In this document: in pieces, positions 1 through 7,366 of the stretch
How positions within the stretch are numbered: position 1 is the first letter of the stretch
Layout: the number at the start of each line of letters is the position of its first letter
NCBI GenBank assembly: GCA_023419055.1
Contig: JAEZYO010000077.1
Coordinates: forward strand, 1-22,380
Direction of reading: 5' to 3'
DNA length: 22,380 bases
From: Pseudomonadota bacterium
GTDB lineage: Bacteria > Myxococcota > Polyangia > Polyangiales > Polyangiaceae
Notes under the pieces: model-generated
What the model was told of the DNA's origin: nothing
What the model saw: the letters and a program-made list of their open reading frames with translations, nothing else
Databases searched by the model: none
Translations under genes and position numbers: made by a program

Positions 1-333
1 CCCCACCCCACCCGAGCCGCCACTACTCGTGCCGCCTTGGCCGGCCGCGCTCGAGCCTCCCGTGCCCGCACTCGCCCCTCCGCCGCTCCCGCCGCCCCCG
101 GTCGCCGCCACGGAACCTCCGCTCGAGGAACCGCCGGTCGGCGCGGTGCCACCGGTCCCAGCACCGCCTGATCCCGCAGCGCTGCTTTCGTGACCGGGCT
201 CAGGATCCGAGCTGCAACCGAGCAAGGAGAGAGCGAACCCCAAGAGGAGCGCTCCTCGACTCGCCGCGTGCAGCAATGCAGCTCGGACAGACTCTTGCCC
301 TGACGGAGGAAGCGACGCGAGATGGACCTTCAT
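1..333 (-). CDS. Gly/Ser-rich lipoprotein, C-terminus outside window
   Basis: This is the first 111 codons of a gene that runs off the left edge, so its catalytic or binding part is not visible. From the ATG at 333 the protein has a signal peptide with a hydrophobic run (about residues 28-38) and a lipobox ending LLGC, with the lipidated Cys at residue 40. A low-complexity linker of Gly, Ser, Ala and Thr follows to the window edge. The same plan of lipobox plus linker plus enzyme domain is seen in the PL11, tyrosinase-like and GH45 genes nearby, so a secreted surface enzyme is a reasonable inference. It lies 72 bases downstream of the PL11 lyase on the same strand and may share its transcript. 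No good Shine-Dalgarno precedes the ATG. A TTG at codon 20 would give a more usual 20-residue signal, so the start is uncertain. Confidence 0.7.
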   Translation of the reverse strand, partial: MKVHLASLPPSGQESVRAALLHAASRGALLLGFALSLLGCSSDPEPGHESSAAGSGGAGTGGTAPTGGSSSGGSVAATGGGGSGGGASAGTGGSSAAGQGGTSSGGSGGVG

Positions 334-365
334 GCTCGATCGGAAGTGACGCAAGGGTCCCGTTT

Positions 366-385
366 CCGATCAGCTTTCTGGTCGG
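366..385. other. Intercistronic stem-loop between PL11 lyase and downstream lipoprotein
   Basis: CCGATCAG (366-373) and CTGGTCGG (378-385) form an 8-bp stem with one G-T wobble around a CTTT loop. It lies just past the stop of the lyase gene. There is no U-tract on the minus transcript, so this is at most a weak terminator or an RNA-stabilising hairpin. Confidence 0.3.
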
Positions 386-405
386 CAGAGCGGCGCGCGG
401 GCGAA

Positions 406-2511
406 CTAACGAGGAACCACGCGGATGTCCGGCTTCGGCGGAGCGGCCATGCCCCCGCCGATGTGGAAGCCCACGTGCGGCGGCTGATTGTAAGCCGACT
501 GCTGAAACGAGACCTGCGCGCGGTACGTCGGGTCGTGCATCAGCGTGTAGAGGCGGCGCGCGGTGATGTCGGTCGTCGTGTAGACGCGGAGCGCCTGGTT
601 GTTGGACTCGCGCCACACGATCTCTTCGCGCCAGTCACCGAACAGATCCGCGGTCAGCGTCGGCGTCGACTTCGTGCCGTTGTTCGACGTGCAACTGCTG
701 CAATCGAGCAACGCTCCGTTGGCGCCGAACTTCGTGATCGAGGTACCGTCCTCGAGCTCTCTCCACTCGTCGGCGTCCCAGTAGATGAGGAAGTTGTGCG
801 GCCCAGGTTTGCCGCCCAGGCTCTTGCCGTCCGCCGCCGAGTAGCGATCCGGTGAGGTCGCGCTCCAGAAGGCTGCCGCGCTGGTGTTGCTGGGATCGAT
901 GTAGTCGGAGACCCCGCGACCGTTGTCGTCGCCGCCGACCACTTCGACGTAGGTATCGCACGTTGCGATGTCGTGCACGTCGTAGCCGCCTTCACCTTCG
1001 TGCACCGTGAAGATCGAAGCCGGCTTTCCGACGATCAGCTCGCCCACGTGGAGAGCGTCGCCGTGACCGAGCCCGGTCGCGCACTGGAACTTGCCGTCGC
1101 TGCTGATGGTGGCAGCTCCGGGGACGATCTCCTGGGCGCCGTCGCCGTCCGCGTCGATCGCCATCATCGAGTGCGTTCCCTGACCTGCAGCCCCAGAGCT
1201 CGTGTTGCTGTCGTAGATCCAGTTCGTGGTGAGCTGACCGTCGCGATAGCCGAGCGCCGAGACCGTGAGCCGGGTGTAGTAACCACGCCCCTGGATGATG
1301 CTGGGGCGGCCGGAGGCTTCCTTGCCGTTGCCGGTGTCGCTCACGAACGCGACACCCCCGTTGAAGCGGTCGACTCGGTTACCGTAGTCGTCTCCCCAGC
1401 TCGAGACGGTCCCCCGCGGCACGGGGTAGCTCACCGTCGCGAGCTCCTCCCCGGTCTCGCCGGAAAACACGGTCAGGTACTCGGGCCCCGTCAGGACGTA
1501 ACCGCCAGCGTTGCGGAAGACCTGACTGTCGTCATCGTTCGATGCCGGGCCCTTCTCGAGGTACGCACCGGTCCCGTCCTTCGTCCCGGGCGCCGTCTTG
1601 CACGCGATCTCGGCCTTGCCGTCGCCGTCGAAGTCGTAAACCGAAAATTGCGTGTAGTGCGCCCCGGCGCGGATGTTCGGGCCGAGGTCGATGCGGAACA
1701 GGCGCTCGCCGCCGAGCGTGTAGCCGTCGAGGAACACGTTGTCCGTCACCCCGGACTGCGAGTTGTCCTTCGCGTTCGAGGGATCCCACTTGAGCACGAT
1801 GTCGAGCCGACCGTCGCCGTCGAGATCGCCGACGCTCCCGTCATTCGCACTGTACGTCCCGCCGTTCGCTCCGGTGGCGGGCGGAGTGAGCGGGATCGTC
1901 ACGTAGTTGTCCGCCCAGACTCCCGCTGCCGCCGACTGCGCGCACTCGACGCCCTGGATAACGAGGCTGACCGAATACTTCGAGCTCTCGCTGCCGCTCG
2001 CGTCGAGGTAGTTCGTGCTGTCCGTGACCGTCGCGATCTTCTCGCCGTCTCGATACAGCGCATAGGCGACGTTCGACTCGTTGGGGTCGTACTCGTAGCC
2101 CATCATGCGCCAGCCGACGTAAACACCGCCGCCGACCTTCACGGCCACCACTCCGCGGTCGAGATCCTCCATCTGGAAGTGCCCAGTCGTGGGCGGCGCG
2201 CAAACCGCCGGGGCTCCACCGCTCCCGGAGGCTCCTGCGCTACCGGCTGCGCCGCCTGCGCCCCCGCCCGTGGCGCCCGCGCTACCTCCCGAACCACTCG
2301 CGGAACCACCCGCACCGGCAGCGAGCCCGCCTGCGCCGGAGCTCCCCGTGCTCGTGCCCGCCGAGCCCGCCGACGTACCTCCCGAGCTCGGCGAGCCCCC
2401 CGCGCCCCCCGTCGACGCGTCCGAGCTGCACGCGCTCGCCGCCACCATGAGCCCCAATCCGAGAAACAGCGAGATTTTGGTCGAGAACGCGCGCGGGTTG
2501 CTTTCGATCAC
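406..2511 (-). CDS. PL11 rhamnogalacturonan lyase lipoprotein
   Basis: The predicted enzyme cleaves the rhamnogalacturonan I backbone of pectin by beta-elimination, acting at the cell surface. From a GTG at 2511 (701 residues) it has basic residues, a hydrophobic run and a lipobox ending ASAC, with Cys28. A Gly/Ser/Ala linker spans residues 33-100. A YesW/YesX-type lyase domain fills about 112-701. It begins with the typical FQMEDLDRGVVAV segment and contains acidic calcium-type loops DLDGDGRLDIV (229-239) and DFDGDGKAEIACKT (293-306), with DADGDGAQEIV further on. It ends with a typical PL11 tail in which DWREEIVWR is followed by a Pro-rich end. The size of the domain matches B. subtilis YesW (about 620 residues). 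The same frame stays open to a GTG at 2670, but that start would put over 50 residues before the signal peptide and would cover the opposing promoter, so 2511 is preferred. No strong Shine-Dalgarno supports either start. Confidence 0.92.
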   Translation of the reverse strand: MIESNPRAFSTKISLFLGLGLMVAASACSSDASTGGAGGSPSSGGTSAGSAGTSTGSSGAGGLAAGAGGSASGSGGSAGATGGGAGGAAGSAGASGSGGAPAVCAPPTTGHFQMEDLDRGVVAVKVGGGVYVGWRMMGYEYDPNESNVAYALYRDGEKIATVTDSTNYLDASGSESSKYSVSLVIQGVECAQSAAAGVWADNYVTIPLTPPATGANGGTYSANDGSVGDLDGDGRLDIVLKWDPSNAKDNSQSGVTDNVFLDGYTLGGERLFRIDLGPNIRAGAHYTQFSVYDFDGDGKAEIACKTAPGTKDGTGAYLEKGPASNDDDSQVFRNAGGYVLTGPEYLTVFSGETGEELATVSYPVPRGTVSSWGDDYGNRVDRFNGGVAFVSDTGNGKEASGRPSIIQGRGYYTRLTVSALGYRDGQLTTNWIYDSNTSSGAAGQGTHSMMAIDADGDGAQEIVPGAATISSDGKFQCATGLGHGDALHVGELIVGKPASIFTVHEGEGGYDVHDIATCDTYVEVVGGDDNGRGVSDYIDPSNTSAAAFWSATSPDRYSAADGKSLGGKPGPHNFLIYWDADEWRELEDGTSITKFGANGALLDCSSCTSNNGTKSTPTLTADLFGDWREEIVWRESNNQALRVYTTTDITARRLYTLMHDPTYRAQVSFQQSAYNQPPHVGFHIGGGMAAPPKPDIRVVPR

Positions 2512-2652
2512 GCTCACGAGTTGCACGCCGTGAGCGGAACCGGTCACGAAAAACGCGCCGAGCTTCACGGCGGCGGAGCGCTTTTCGACCCTTCTGCGAT
2601 TTTCTTCACTTTCAGAAACCGCCTTCAACCCTCCGGGTGGCTCGAGCTCGAC

Positions 2653-2669
2653 TTGGCGCGTCGCTTGCA
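2653..2669 (+). promoter_or_regulatory. Putative sigma-54 (-24/-12) promoter for the 98-residue gene
   Basis: The sequence TTGGCGCG-TCGC-TTGCA matches the RpoN consensus YTGGCACG-N4-TTGCW with one difference. The GG and GC dinucleotides are exactly 10 bases apart. It points at the gene starting at 2719, with a predicted transcript start near 2680 and a leader of about 40 bases. Such sites would need an enhancer-binding activator, and myxobacteria have many of these. Confidence 0.6.
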
Positions 2670-2718
2670 CCCCGGAGGTCGAAGGGGATCTCGACGATCA
2701 CGACGCAAGGAGGACGTC

Positions 2719-3015
2719 ATGCGTCAAACGAGCATGCACACCACCATCGAGCATCACACGATCCGGGATTGGGCCGAGCAGCGTGCCGCTCACCCCGTTC
2801 ACACCGGAGCAGGGGACCGCTCGGCGCTCGGCATCCATTTCCGGAGCCAGTCGAGCGAGAAGGGATGCGAGCCCATCGGCTGGGACGAGTTCTTCAAAGA
2901 GTTCGACGAGCGCGGGCTGTGCTTCGTCTATCAGGAGCGCACCGACGACGGCGCCATCAGCCATGTCAGCCGCTTCGCGCAGTACGAGGGGACCGAGCCG
3001 CGCGGTCCCCATTGA
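2719..3015 (+). CDS. Small conserved protein of unknown function (98 aa)
   Basis: A textbook ribosome site, AAGGAGG at 2707-2713, lies 5 bases before the ATG, so the start is secure. The protein is soluble and has no signal peptide. It has the pattern TT.EHHTIRDWAEQR, then GIHF, then EPIGWDEFFKEFDERGLCFVYQE. This pattern resembles a widespread family of about 80-100 residue bacterial proteins, often annotated only as hypothetical and sometimes mislabelled as glucan branching enzyme. No catalytic motif is visible and I do not assign a role. It is the only plus-strand gene in the first 8.6 kb. It is divergent from the PL11 lyase and convergent with the tyrosinase-like gene, whose stop is 12 bases away. 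A sigma-54-type promoter upstream suggests activator-dependent expression. Confidence 0.85.
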   Translation: MRQTSMHTTIEHHTIRDWAEQRAAHPVHTGAGDRSALGIHFRSQSSEKGCEPIGWDEFFKEFDERGLCFVYQERTDDGAISHVSRFAQYEGTEPRGPH

Positions 3016-3027
3016 TCGAAGCCGCGC

Positions 3028-4596
3028 TCAGTTCTCGGGAGGCCCTTCCGCGCCGTCCTCGATCCACTGACGCAAGATCTCGAGCTGTGCGGGGGTCACC
3101 GTCGGCCCGTTCATGGCGGGGGGCATCACGCCGGTGATGCACTGCGCCTCCGACGTGGGCTGGCAATTCGCGGTCTTCGCCGTGTCCGACGCCTTGCGAT
3201 AGAGCCAGCTGTTCTCCGGGTCCCCGGGGACGACGAGCTTGTACTGACCACCGCTGCGTGACGGCTTGTTGACCAGGCCGGCCACGATCGCTTTCGAGCT
3301 GATGTGGCCGCCGAGCGAGAGCTTCGCGTTCGCGCCCGTCTCCGCGTGGCAACCGCTGCACTTGTTCGTCGTGCTCTCGAAGATGGGCCGCACTTGCTCG
3401 TGGAAGAAGCCCGACTCCACGGGCAAGGGCTCGTTCGGATCCGGGAGATCATCGGGGTCGAGGTTGTCTCGAATGATCTGGATCTCGGTGTCCATCTCCT
3501 GACACTGCGCGATGAGGTCTGCCTGGAGCTTCGGATCGTCCGGCTGGAGCCCCTTCGCGATGCGATACTTCTCCCACACGTTGTCGATCCAGCCGTGGAG
3601 CTTCCAGAACATGTAGTTGTCGATGTTCGACTCGGTGTTGTTCACGCCGTGCGTCGTGTTGCCGGGCCGCGCCCACTTGGCGTGCAGCACGAAATGGAGC
3701 CCGACCCACGGCATCGAGGCAGGACCATTCGGGAGCACCTGCCCCACGTTGCACTGGAGCCAGAAGCCGAGCGTCCCCTCGTCGGGGAATTTCGCCAGGT
3801 TCTCCGGGTCGGCGATGTTGTCGCCGATCAGGCCGGCCTCGAGCACCTTCGGATCCCAATCCTCCCAAGCCGAGCGCCACTGGGGAGGCACGTCCTCGGC
3901 CTTCTGCGGAAACTTGGTGAAGCCCGTGAACTGCTCGCTGTGGTTGGGCCAGAGCTGCTTCAGTGCCTGAATCATGTGGCGATGGAAGACGAGGAACTCG
4001 TACCCGTCACCGGGGGTCTGACAGTTCTGATTCTGGGGGACGAGCTGAGTGAAGCCGCAGATGTTCACCTTGCTGAGCCCGCCGCCGCCCGGGAGGTTGC
4101 AAGCGCGGATGGCGTGCCACTCGACGTGCGCCGCTTGCCACTTGTTTTCGGTCATCCAGTTCAGGACCTCCGGCTGCACCGTCGTGTCCACGATGTCCGG
4201 GCTCATGTTGCCGGGCGGATAGAAGTCCGCAGCGCCGTCCTTCATGTTCGGATCCGAGTCGCTCGGGTGCGGCAGGTACCCGTTCAGGCAATGGTCGTGA
4301 ATCGTCCCGGTGCCACCGGTCGAGCTCGAGCCGGCTGCTCCGCCGGTCGCCCCCGCCGTCCCGCCCGTGCTCATCACTTGCCCGCCGGTGCCCGCGGTTG
4401 CCCCACCGGGCGAGGCCCCACCCGTTCCTCCTCCACCACCGGTGCTCGAGCTCGACGCGCCGCTCGCGCCTCCCTGTCCGGGTCCTGGTAAGGAGCCCTG
4501 CTGATCGCTGCAGGCGCCGAGTAACAATGCGGTGACCGCTACGAACGTGGCTTGAGCTCGTCGGGCGTCGGAGGCAGGTGCGTGTATAGAGGACAC
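3028..4596 (-). CDS. Tyrosinase-like copper domain fused to cytochrome c domain, lipoprotein
   Basis: A 522-residue predicted lipoprotein with lipobox LLGAC (Cys29) and a Gly/Ser/Thr linker (about 33-98). The middle part (about 100-350) looks like a type-3 copper protein. FLVFHRHM (201-208) resembles the CuA FLPWHR block. HFVLH (301-305) gives the CuB HxxxH. FWKLHGWID (330-338) matches the second tyrosinase signature (F-W-x2-H-x3-D) with N-Y in place of D-P. H157 and H161 may supply the first CuA ligand. The His usually nine residues before the CuA WHR block is not there, so copper binding at CuA may be altered. The C-terminal part (about 395-518) is a c-type cytochrome domain with CSGCH (413-417), a VMPPAM motif as likely axial Met, and a WIEDGA ending. 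The GTG at 4596 is the first start after an in-frame stop. It lacks a clear Shine-Dalgarno. The predicted role is a periplasmic or surface phenol oxidase or electron-transfer enzyme. Confidence 0.85.
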   Translation of the reverse strand: MSSIHAPASDARRAQATFVAVTALLLGACSDQQGSLPGPGQGGASGASSSSTGGGGGTGGASPGGATAGTGGQVMSTGGTAGATGGAAGSSSTGGTGTIHDHCLNGYLPHPSDSDPNMKDGAADFYPPGNMSPDIVDTTVQPEVLNWMTENKWQAAHVEWHAIRACNLPGGGGLSKVNICGFTQLVPQNQNCQTPGDGYEFLVFHRHMIQALKQLWPNHSEQFTGFTKFPQKAEDVPPQWRSAWEDWDPKVLEAGLIGDNIADPENLAKFPDEGTLGFWLQCNVGQVLPNGPASMPWVGLHFVLHAKWARPGNTTHGVNNTESNIDNYMFWKLHGWIDNVWEKYRIAKGLQPDDPKLQADLIAQCQEMDTEIQIIRDNLDPDDLPDPNEPLPVESGFFHEQVRPIFESTTNKCSGCHAETGANAKLSLGGHISSKAIVAGLVNKPSRSGGQYKLVVPGDPENSWLYRKASDTAKTANCQPTSEAQCITGVMPPAMNGPTVTPAQLEILRQWIEDGAEGPPEN

Positions 4597-4630
4597 GCAC
4601 TAGCAGAGGAGGGAGCGCGCCTATCGGTAT

Positions 4631-4644
4631 CGCAAATGTTTGCG
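4631..4644. promoter_or_regulatory. Palindrome upstream of tyrosinase-like gene
   Basis: CGCAAA-TG-TTTGCG is a perfect 6-2-6 inverted repeat, 35-48 bases upstream of the GTG start of the tyrosinase/cytochrome gene. Its position fits a dimeric repressor or activator site. No regulator gene is adjacent. Confidence 0.4.
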
Positions 4645-4658
4645 CGCGATGACGTTTT

Positions 4659-4678
4659 CTGGTTCGCGCTCGAACCAG
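4659..4678. promoter_or_regulatory. Second palindrome upstream of tyrosinase-like gene
   Basis: CTGGTTCG-CGCT-CGAACCAG is a perfect 8-4-8 inverted repeat, 63-82 bases upstream of the GTG. A related pair, GGTTCG and CGAACC with an 8-base gap, recurs at 4781-4800. Neither is followed by a U-tract, so an operator is more likely than a terminator. Confidence 0.4.
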
Positions 4679-4800
4679 CCAGCAACTTTCGAAGTGCACG
4701 GTACGGCAGCTCTGCGCGATGTCCCGCGCTTCACTGCACGACATTGCCGATGAGAAAAACCTCATCCCCTATCGACTCTCGGTTCGGTGATCTTCGAACC

Positions 4801-4839
4801 AAAGAAAAGGGGAGCCGACACTTTTGCACGGCTCCCCTT
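4801..4839 (-). terminator. Rho-independent terminator of the sulfatase gene
   Basis: AAGGGGAGCCG and CGGCTCCCCTT form a perfect 11-bp stem (4807-4817 with 4829-4839) around an 11-base loop. Read on the minus strand it begins 16 bases after the sulfatase stop and runs into TTTTCTTT. This is a strong intrinsic terminator. Confidence 0.9.
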
Positions 4840-4855
4840 GTGATGGCACCAGACG

Positions 4856-6415
4856 CTACTTGCCGGCGTGGCCCTGCACCGCGGCCTTGAGCTGCTCCTT
4901 CACGGCGTCGAGGTTGAACGACGCAGGCTTCTGGAGCGGCGGAAACTCGACGAAGCTCTCTCCGAACTTCATCACTACCTCCTGCACGAACACGAAGCGC
5001 CAGAACTGATACATCATCCAGCCCAGGTACTGCTGAGAGCCCGTGAGGCCGGTGCGCTCGTAGGGGTCGAGGCGCAGGTTCGTGAGGATCGGCATGTCGG
5101 GCTTCACGGTGCCGCCCAACCAGCCTTGCGGCTGATCGATGAAGCGGAACTTGTAGTCACCGACTCGCACCGCGCCGAGTGTGCCTTCCGCGAAGTAGAA
5201 GAGCTCATTCCGCTTCGACGCGCTCTTGCCCGTGATGAAGTCGAGCTGGTCGTAGCCGTCGAGGTGCGCGCGGTAGGTCTGATCGCCGAGCTTCATGCCC
5301 TTCTTCAGCTCGTCCACGATGTGGTGGTCCCCCGCCGCGCTGAGCAGCGTCGGGAACCAGTCGAGGCCCGACATGAGCCCGTTCTCGACCTTCCCCGCGG
5401 GGACGTGCCCCGGCCAGCGCACGACGCACGGGACGCGAAAGCCGCCTTCGAGCACGGTACCTTTGCCGCCGGCGAACGGTGTCTGACCGCCGTCCGGCCA
5501 CGTGAAGTTCTCGGCGCCGTTGTCGGTGGTGAACACCACGATGGTGTTGTCGGCGACGCCGAAGTCTTCGAGCTTCCTGAGCACGCTGCCGACGATGTCG
5601 TCGAGCTGCGCCATGCCCGCCTCCGACACCGTCCAGCCGTTCTCCGCCGTGCGCATGGCGGTGTACTTCGCGGACAGGTGCGTGACCACGTGCATGCGCG
5701 ACGGGTTCAGGTAGCAGAAGAAGGGCTTGCCTGCCGCGACCTGCTTTCCCATCCATTCGACGGCGTGGTCTCGAATCGCTTCGTCGATGGTCTCCATATC
5801 GTGCTTGATGCCTTGCGTCGGGTGCGGCGGGAGCGGCCCTTCGTCGACGATGCGCTGCTTACCGACGCGGCCCCAGCGCGGATCTTCGGTGGGATCGTCT
5901 TTGTCGGTCGCAACGCAGTGAAGCAAGTTGCGCGGTCCGACGCTCGACAGAAGATCCTTCGGGTAGTTCGGGTGAAACGGGTCCTCCATCGCGTCGAGGT
6001 GATAGAGGTAGCCCCAGAACTCGTCGAAGCCGTGCACCGTGGGTAGGTACTCGTTGCGATCGCCGAAATGGTTCTTACCGAATTGCCCCGTAGCGTAACC
6101 CTTGGCCTTGAGCGCAGTGGCGACCGTGGGCGCCTCGGCCGGCATGCCGAGCTTGGCTCCCGCCTGCCCCACGGTGGTGAGGCCCGTTCGAATGGGGATC
6201 TGCCCCGTGACGAAATTGGCTCGCCCCGCCGTGCAGCTCGCCTCCGCGTAGTAGTCCGTGAACATCATGCCTTCCGCGGCCAGGCGATCGAGGTTCGGCG
6301 TGCGACTGGCGAGGATGCCGCGATGATAAGCCCCGAGGTTCGACCAACCAACGTCATCCGCCATGATGAAGAGGATGTTCGGCTTCTTGCCGTTCGCCTT
6401 CTTGTGGTGTGCCAT
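4856..6415 (-). CDS. Sulfatase, type I formylglycine-dependent, S1 family
   Basis: A predicted 519-residue sulfate ester hydrolase of the arylsulfatase A superfamily. Visible sites are the N-terminal metal pair in IMADDVGW (D20, D21), the modification motif C61-T-A-G-R65 whose Cys should become formylglycine, the second signature GKNHFGD (K114, H116), H242 in MHVVTH, the metal pair TTDNG (D298, N299), and K318 in GGKGT. The CxAGR motif is a less usual form of CxPSR. The start at ATG 6415 is chosen because GAGAGGGG lies about 9 bases upstream; the frame is open for 14 more codons. There is no signal peptide, unlike the neighbouring lipoproteins, so it is predicted to be cytoplasmic and may act on imported sulfated sugars. 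No formylglycine-generating enzyme gene is in the window. A hairpin covers its ribosome site and a terminator follows it. Confidence 0.93.
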   Translation of the reverse strand: MAHHKKANGKKPNILFIMADDVGWSNLGAYHRGILASRTPNLDRLAAEGMMFTDYYAEASCTAGRANFVTGQIPIRTGLTTVGQAGAKLGMPAEAPTVATALKAKGYATGQFGKNHFGDRNEYLPTVHGFDEFWGYLYHLDAMEDPFHPNYPKDLLSSVGPRNLLHCVATDKDDPTEDPRWGRVGKQRIVDEGPLPPHPTQGIKHDMETIDEAIRDHAVEWMGKQVAAGKPFFCYLNPSRMHVVTHLSAKYTAMRTAENGWTVSEAGMAQLDDIVGSVLRKLEDFGVADNTIVVFTTDNGAENFTWPDGGQTPFAGGKGTVLEGGFRVPCVVRWPGHVPAGKVENGLMSGLDWFPTLLSAAGDHHIVDELKKGMKLGDQTYRAHLDGYDQLDFITGKSASKRNELFYFAEGTLGAVRVGDYKFRFIDQPQGWLGGTVKPDMPILTNLRLDPYERTGLTGSQQYLGWMMYQFWRFVFVQEVVMKFGESFVEFPPLQKPASFNLDAVKEQLKAAVQGHAGK

Positions 6416-6426
6416 CTTTGCGTTCC

Positions 6427-6447
6427 CCTCTCGTGCGAGACGAGAGG
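6427..6447 (-). promoter_or_regulatory. Hairpin covering the sulfatase ribosome binding site
   Basis: On the minus strand CCTCTCGT and ACGAGAGG form a perfect 8-bp stem with a 5-base loop. The 3' arm holds the GAGAGG part of the Shine-Dalgarno for the ATG at 6415, so folding would hide it. It could also be a protein operator. Confidence 0.5.
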
Positions 6448-6539
6448 TTCGTTGCAACCGGCAGACCCGAGAGGCGCCCAGCGGCAGTCCAGATCGCCAC
6501 GAGCGCTACGACGCGTACGCGCACGACCTCTCGAACACG

Positions 6540-7184
6540 TCACGTCGTGCGCTTCATCAAGTCCGACAGCGCGCGCTCGAGCGCGCCCTTCCCGCCCTTG
6601 CCCGCGTAGACCACGGGCACGCCGCCGTCACGAGCCGCCGACACCAGCGGCTCGCTGTGCCGGTGCCCCACGATCCCTTCGAGCAAGACCAGGCCGCTCA
6701 CCCGCCGCGCTCTCAGGCGATGCGACAGGTTTCCGATCGCGACCGTACCCTGACGGGTCGTGTCGATCCATTCGATGCGCTCCGCGACGTCCTTCGGCAA
6801 GGCGCGCGCGCGCTCGGGTCGCGGCACGCCTCCGACCACCACGAACGGCGCAGCGTGACTCGAGGGAGCGACTGAAGTGGGCTCGAACTCGATCGGTGCT
6901 TCCGCCGGCGTTTCCCCGTCCGTGTCCGCTTCGTCCTCGAGCTCCGGCAGCGCCAGCACCGCGTCACGCAGCGCGACGGCCAACCGGACCGCGTCTCGTC
7001 CGCCCCTGGGCTGCGGCAGCGCGTGCTCGCGAGCAAAGTCTCGCGCGACCTTCTCTTCGAGCGCGGCCGCGTACTCCGCGAGCGCTCGCTCGATGCGCTG
7101 AACGCGCTCGAGCACGGGAGCCCGCTTGCCGTGCAAGGCAGCACGGACTTGATCGAGAAACTGATCGAGCGGCAGCTCCGCCAT
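6540..7184 (-). CDS. DUF2325-like protein with helical N-terminus
   Basis: A 214-residue soluble protein. The N-terminal half (about 1-80) is Arg/Glu/Ala-rich and predicted helical, followed by an acidic segment. The last 95 residues have the look of a DUF2325 domain. They begin with PFVVVGGVPRPER, then WIDTTRQG, then a SGLVLLEGIVGHRHSE segment with the typical His, and end VPVVYAGKGG. This is family resemblance by eye, not a search result, and the molecular role of DUF2325 proteins is not established. The start at ATG 7184 is the first Met after a long open stretch. Upstream residues in the same frame (to 7298) would overlap the terminator of the GH45 gene and look non-coding. No good Shine-Dalgarno is seen. 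Confidence 0.75.
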   Translation of the reverse strand: MAELPLDQFLDQVRAALHGKRAPVLERVQRIERALAEYAAALEEKVARDFAREHALPQPRGGRDAVRLAVALRDAVLALPELEDEADTDGETPAEAPIEFEPTSVAPSSHAAPFVVVGGVPRPERARALPKDVAERIEWIDTTRQGTVAIGNLSHRLRARRVSGLVLLEGIVGHRHSEPLVSAARDGGVPVVYAGKGGKGALERALSDLMKRTT

Positions 7185-7296
7185 GCGTCGAACCGTACCA
7201 AAGGGCTCGAACGATGCGAACGACGGTCGGCATCTTCCCCAGAAACGAAAAGACTTCTCCGCCGTGACCCACGCGGAGCCGCTCTGGCAGCGCACC

Positions 7297-7331
7297 AAAG
7301 AAAAACGCGGCGGCCCTCTCGAGCCACCGCG
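7297..7331 (-). terminator. Rho-independent terminator of the GH45 gene
   Basis: On the minus strand CGCGGTGGC and GCCGCCGCG form a 9-bp stem with one G-T wobble around an 8-base loop, followed directly by TTTTTCTTT. It starts 35 bases after the GH45 stop. The tail resembles that of the sulfatase terminator. Confidence 0.88.
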
Positions 7332-7366
7332 CCTCTTCGACCCTCGGGGGTCAGCTCACCAAACGC

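Noticed and set aside
1..180. Short GC-rich repeats that might look like a CRISPR or minisatellite
   Set aside because: They are the codons of a Gly/Ser/Thr linker, not regular repeats with unique spacers. The same holds for the linkers near 2250, 4380 and 8350.
973..3015. Long plus-strand frame of 680 codons opposite the PL11 gene
   Set aside because: It is Arg/Val-rich, mirrors the GC bias of the real gene on the other strand and has no family features. Only its last 98 codons, after a strong ribosome site, are a gene.
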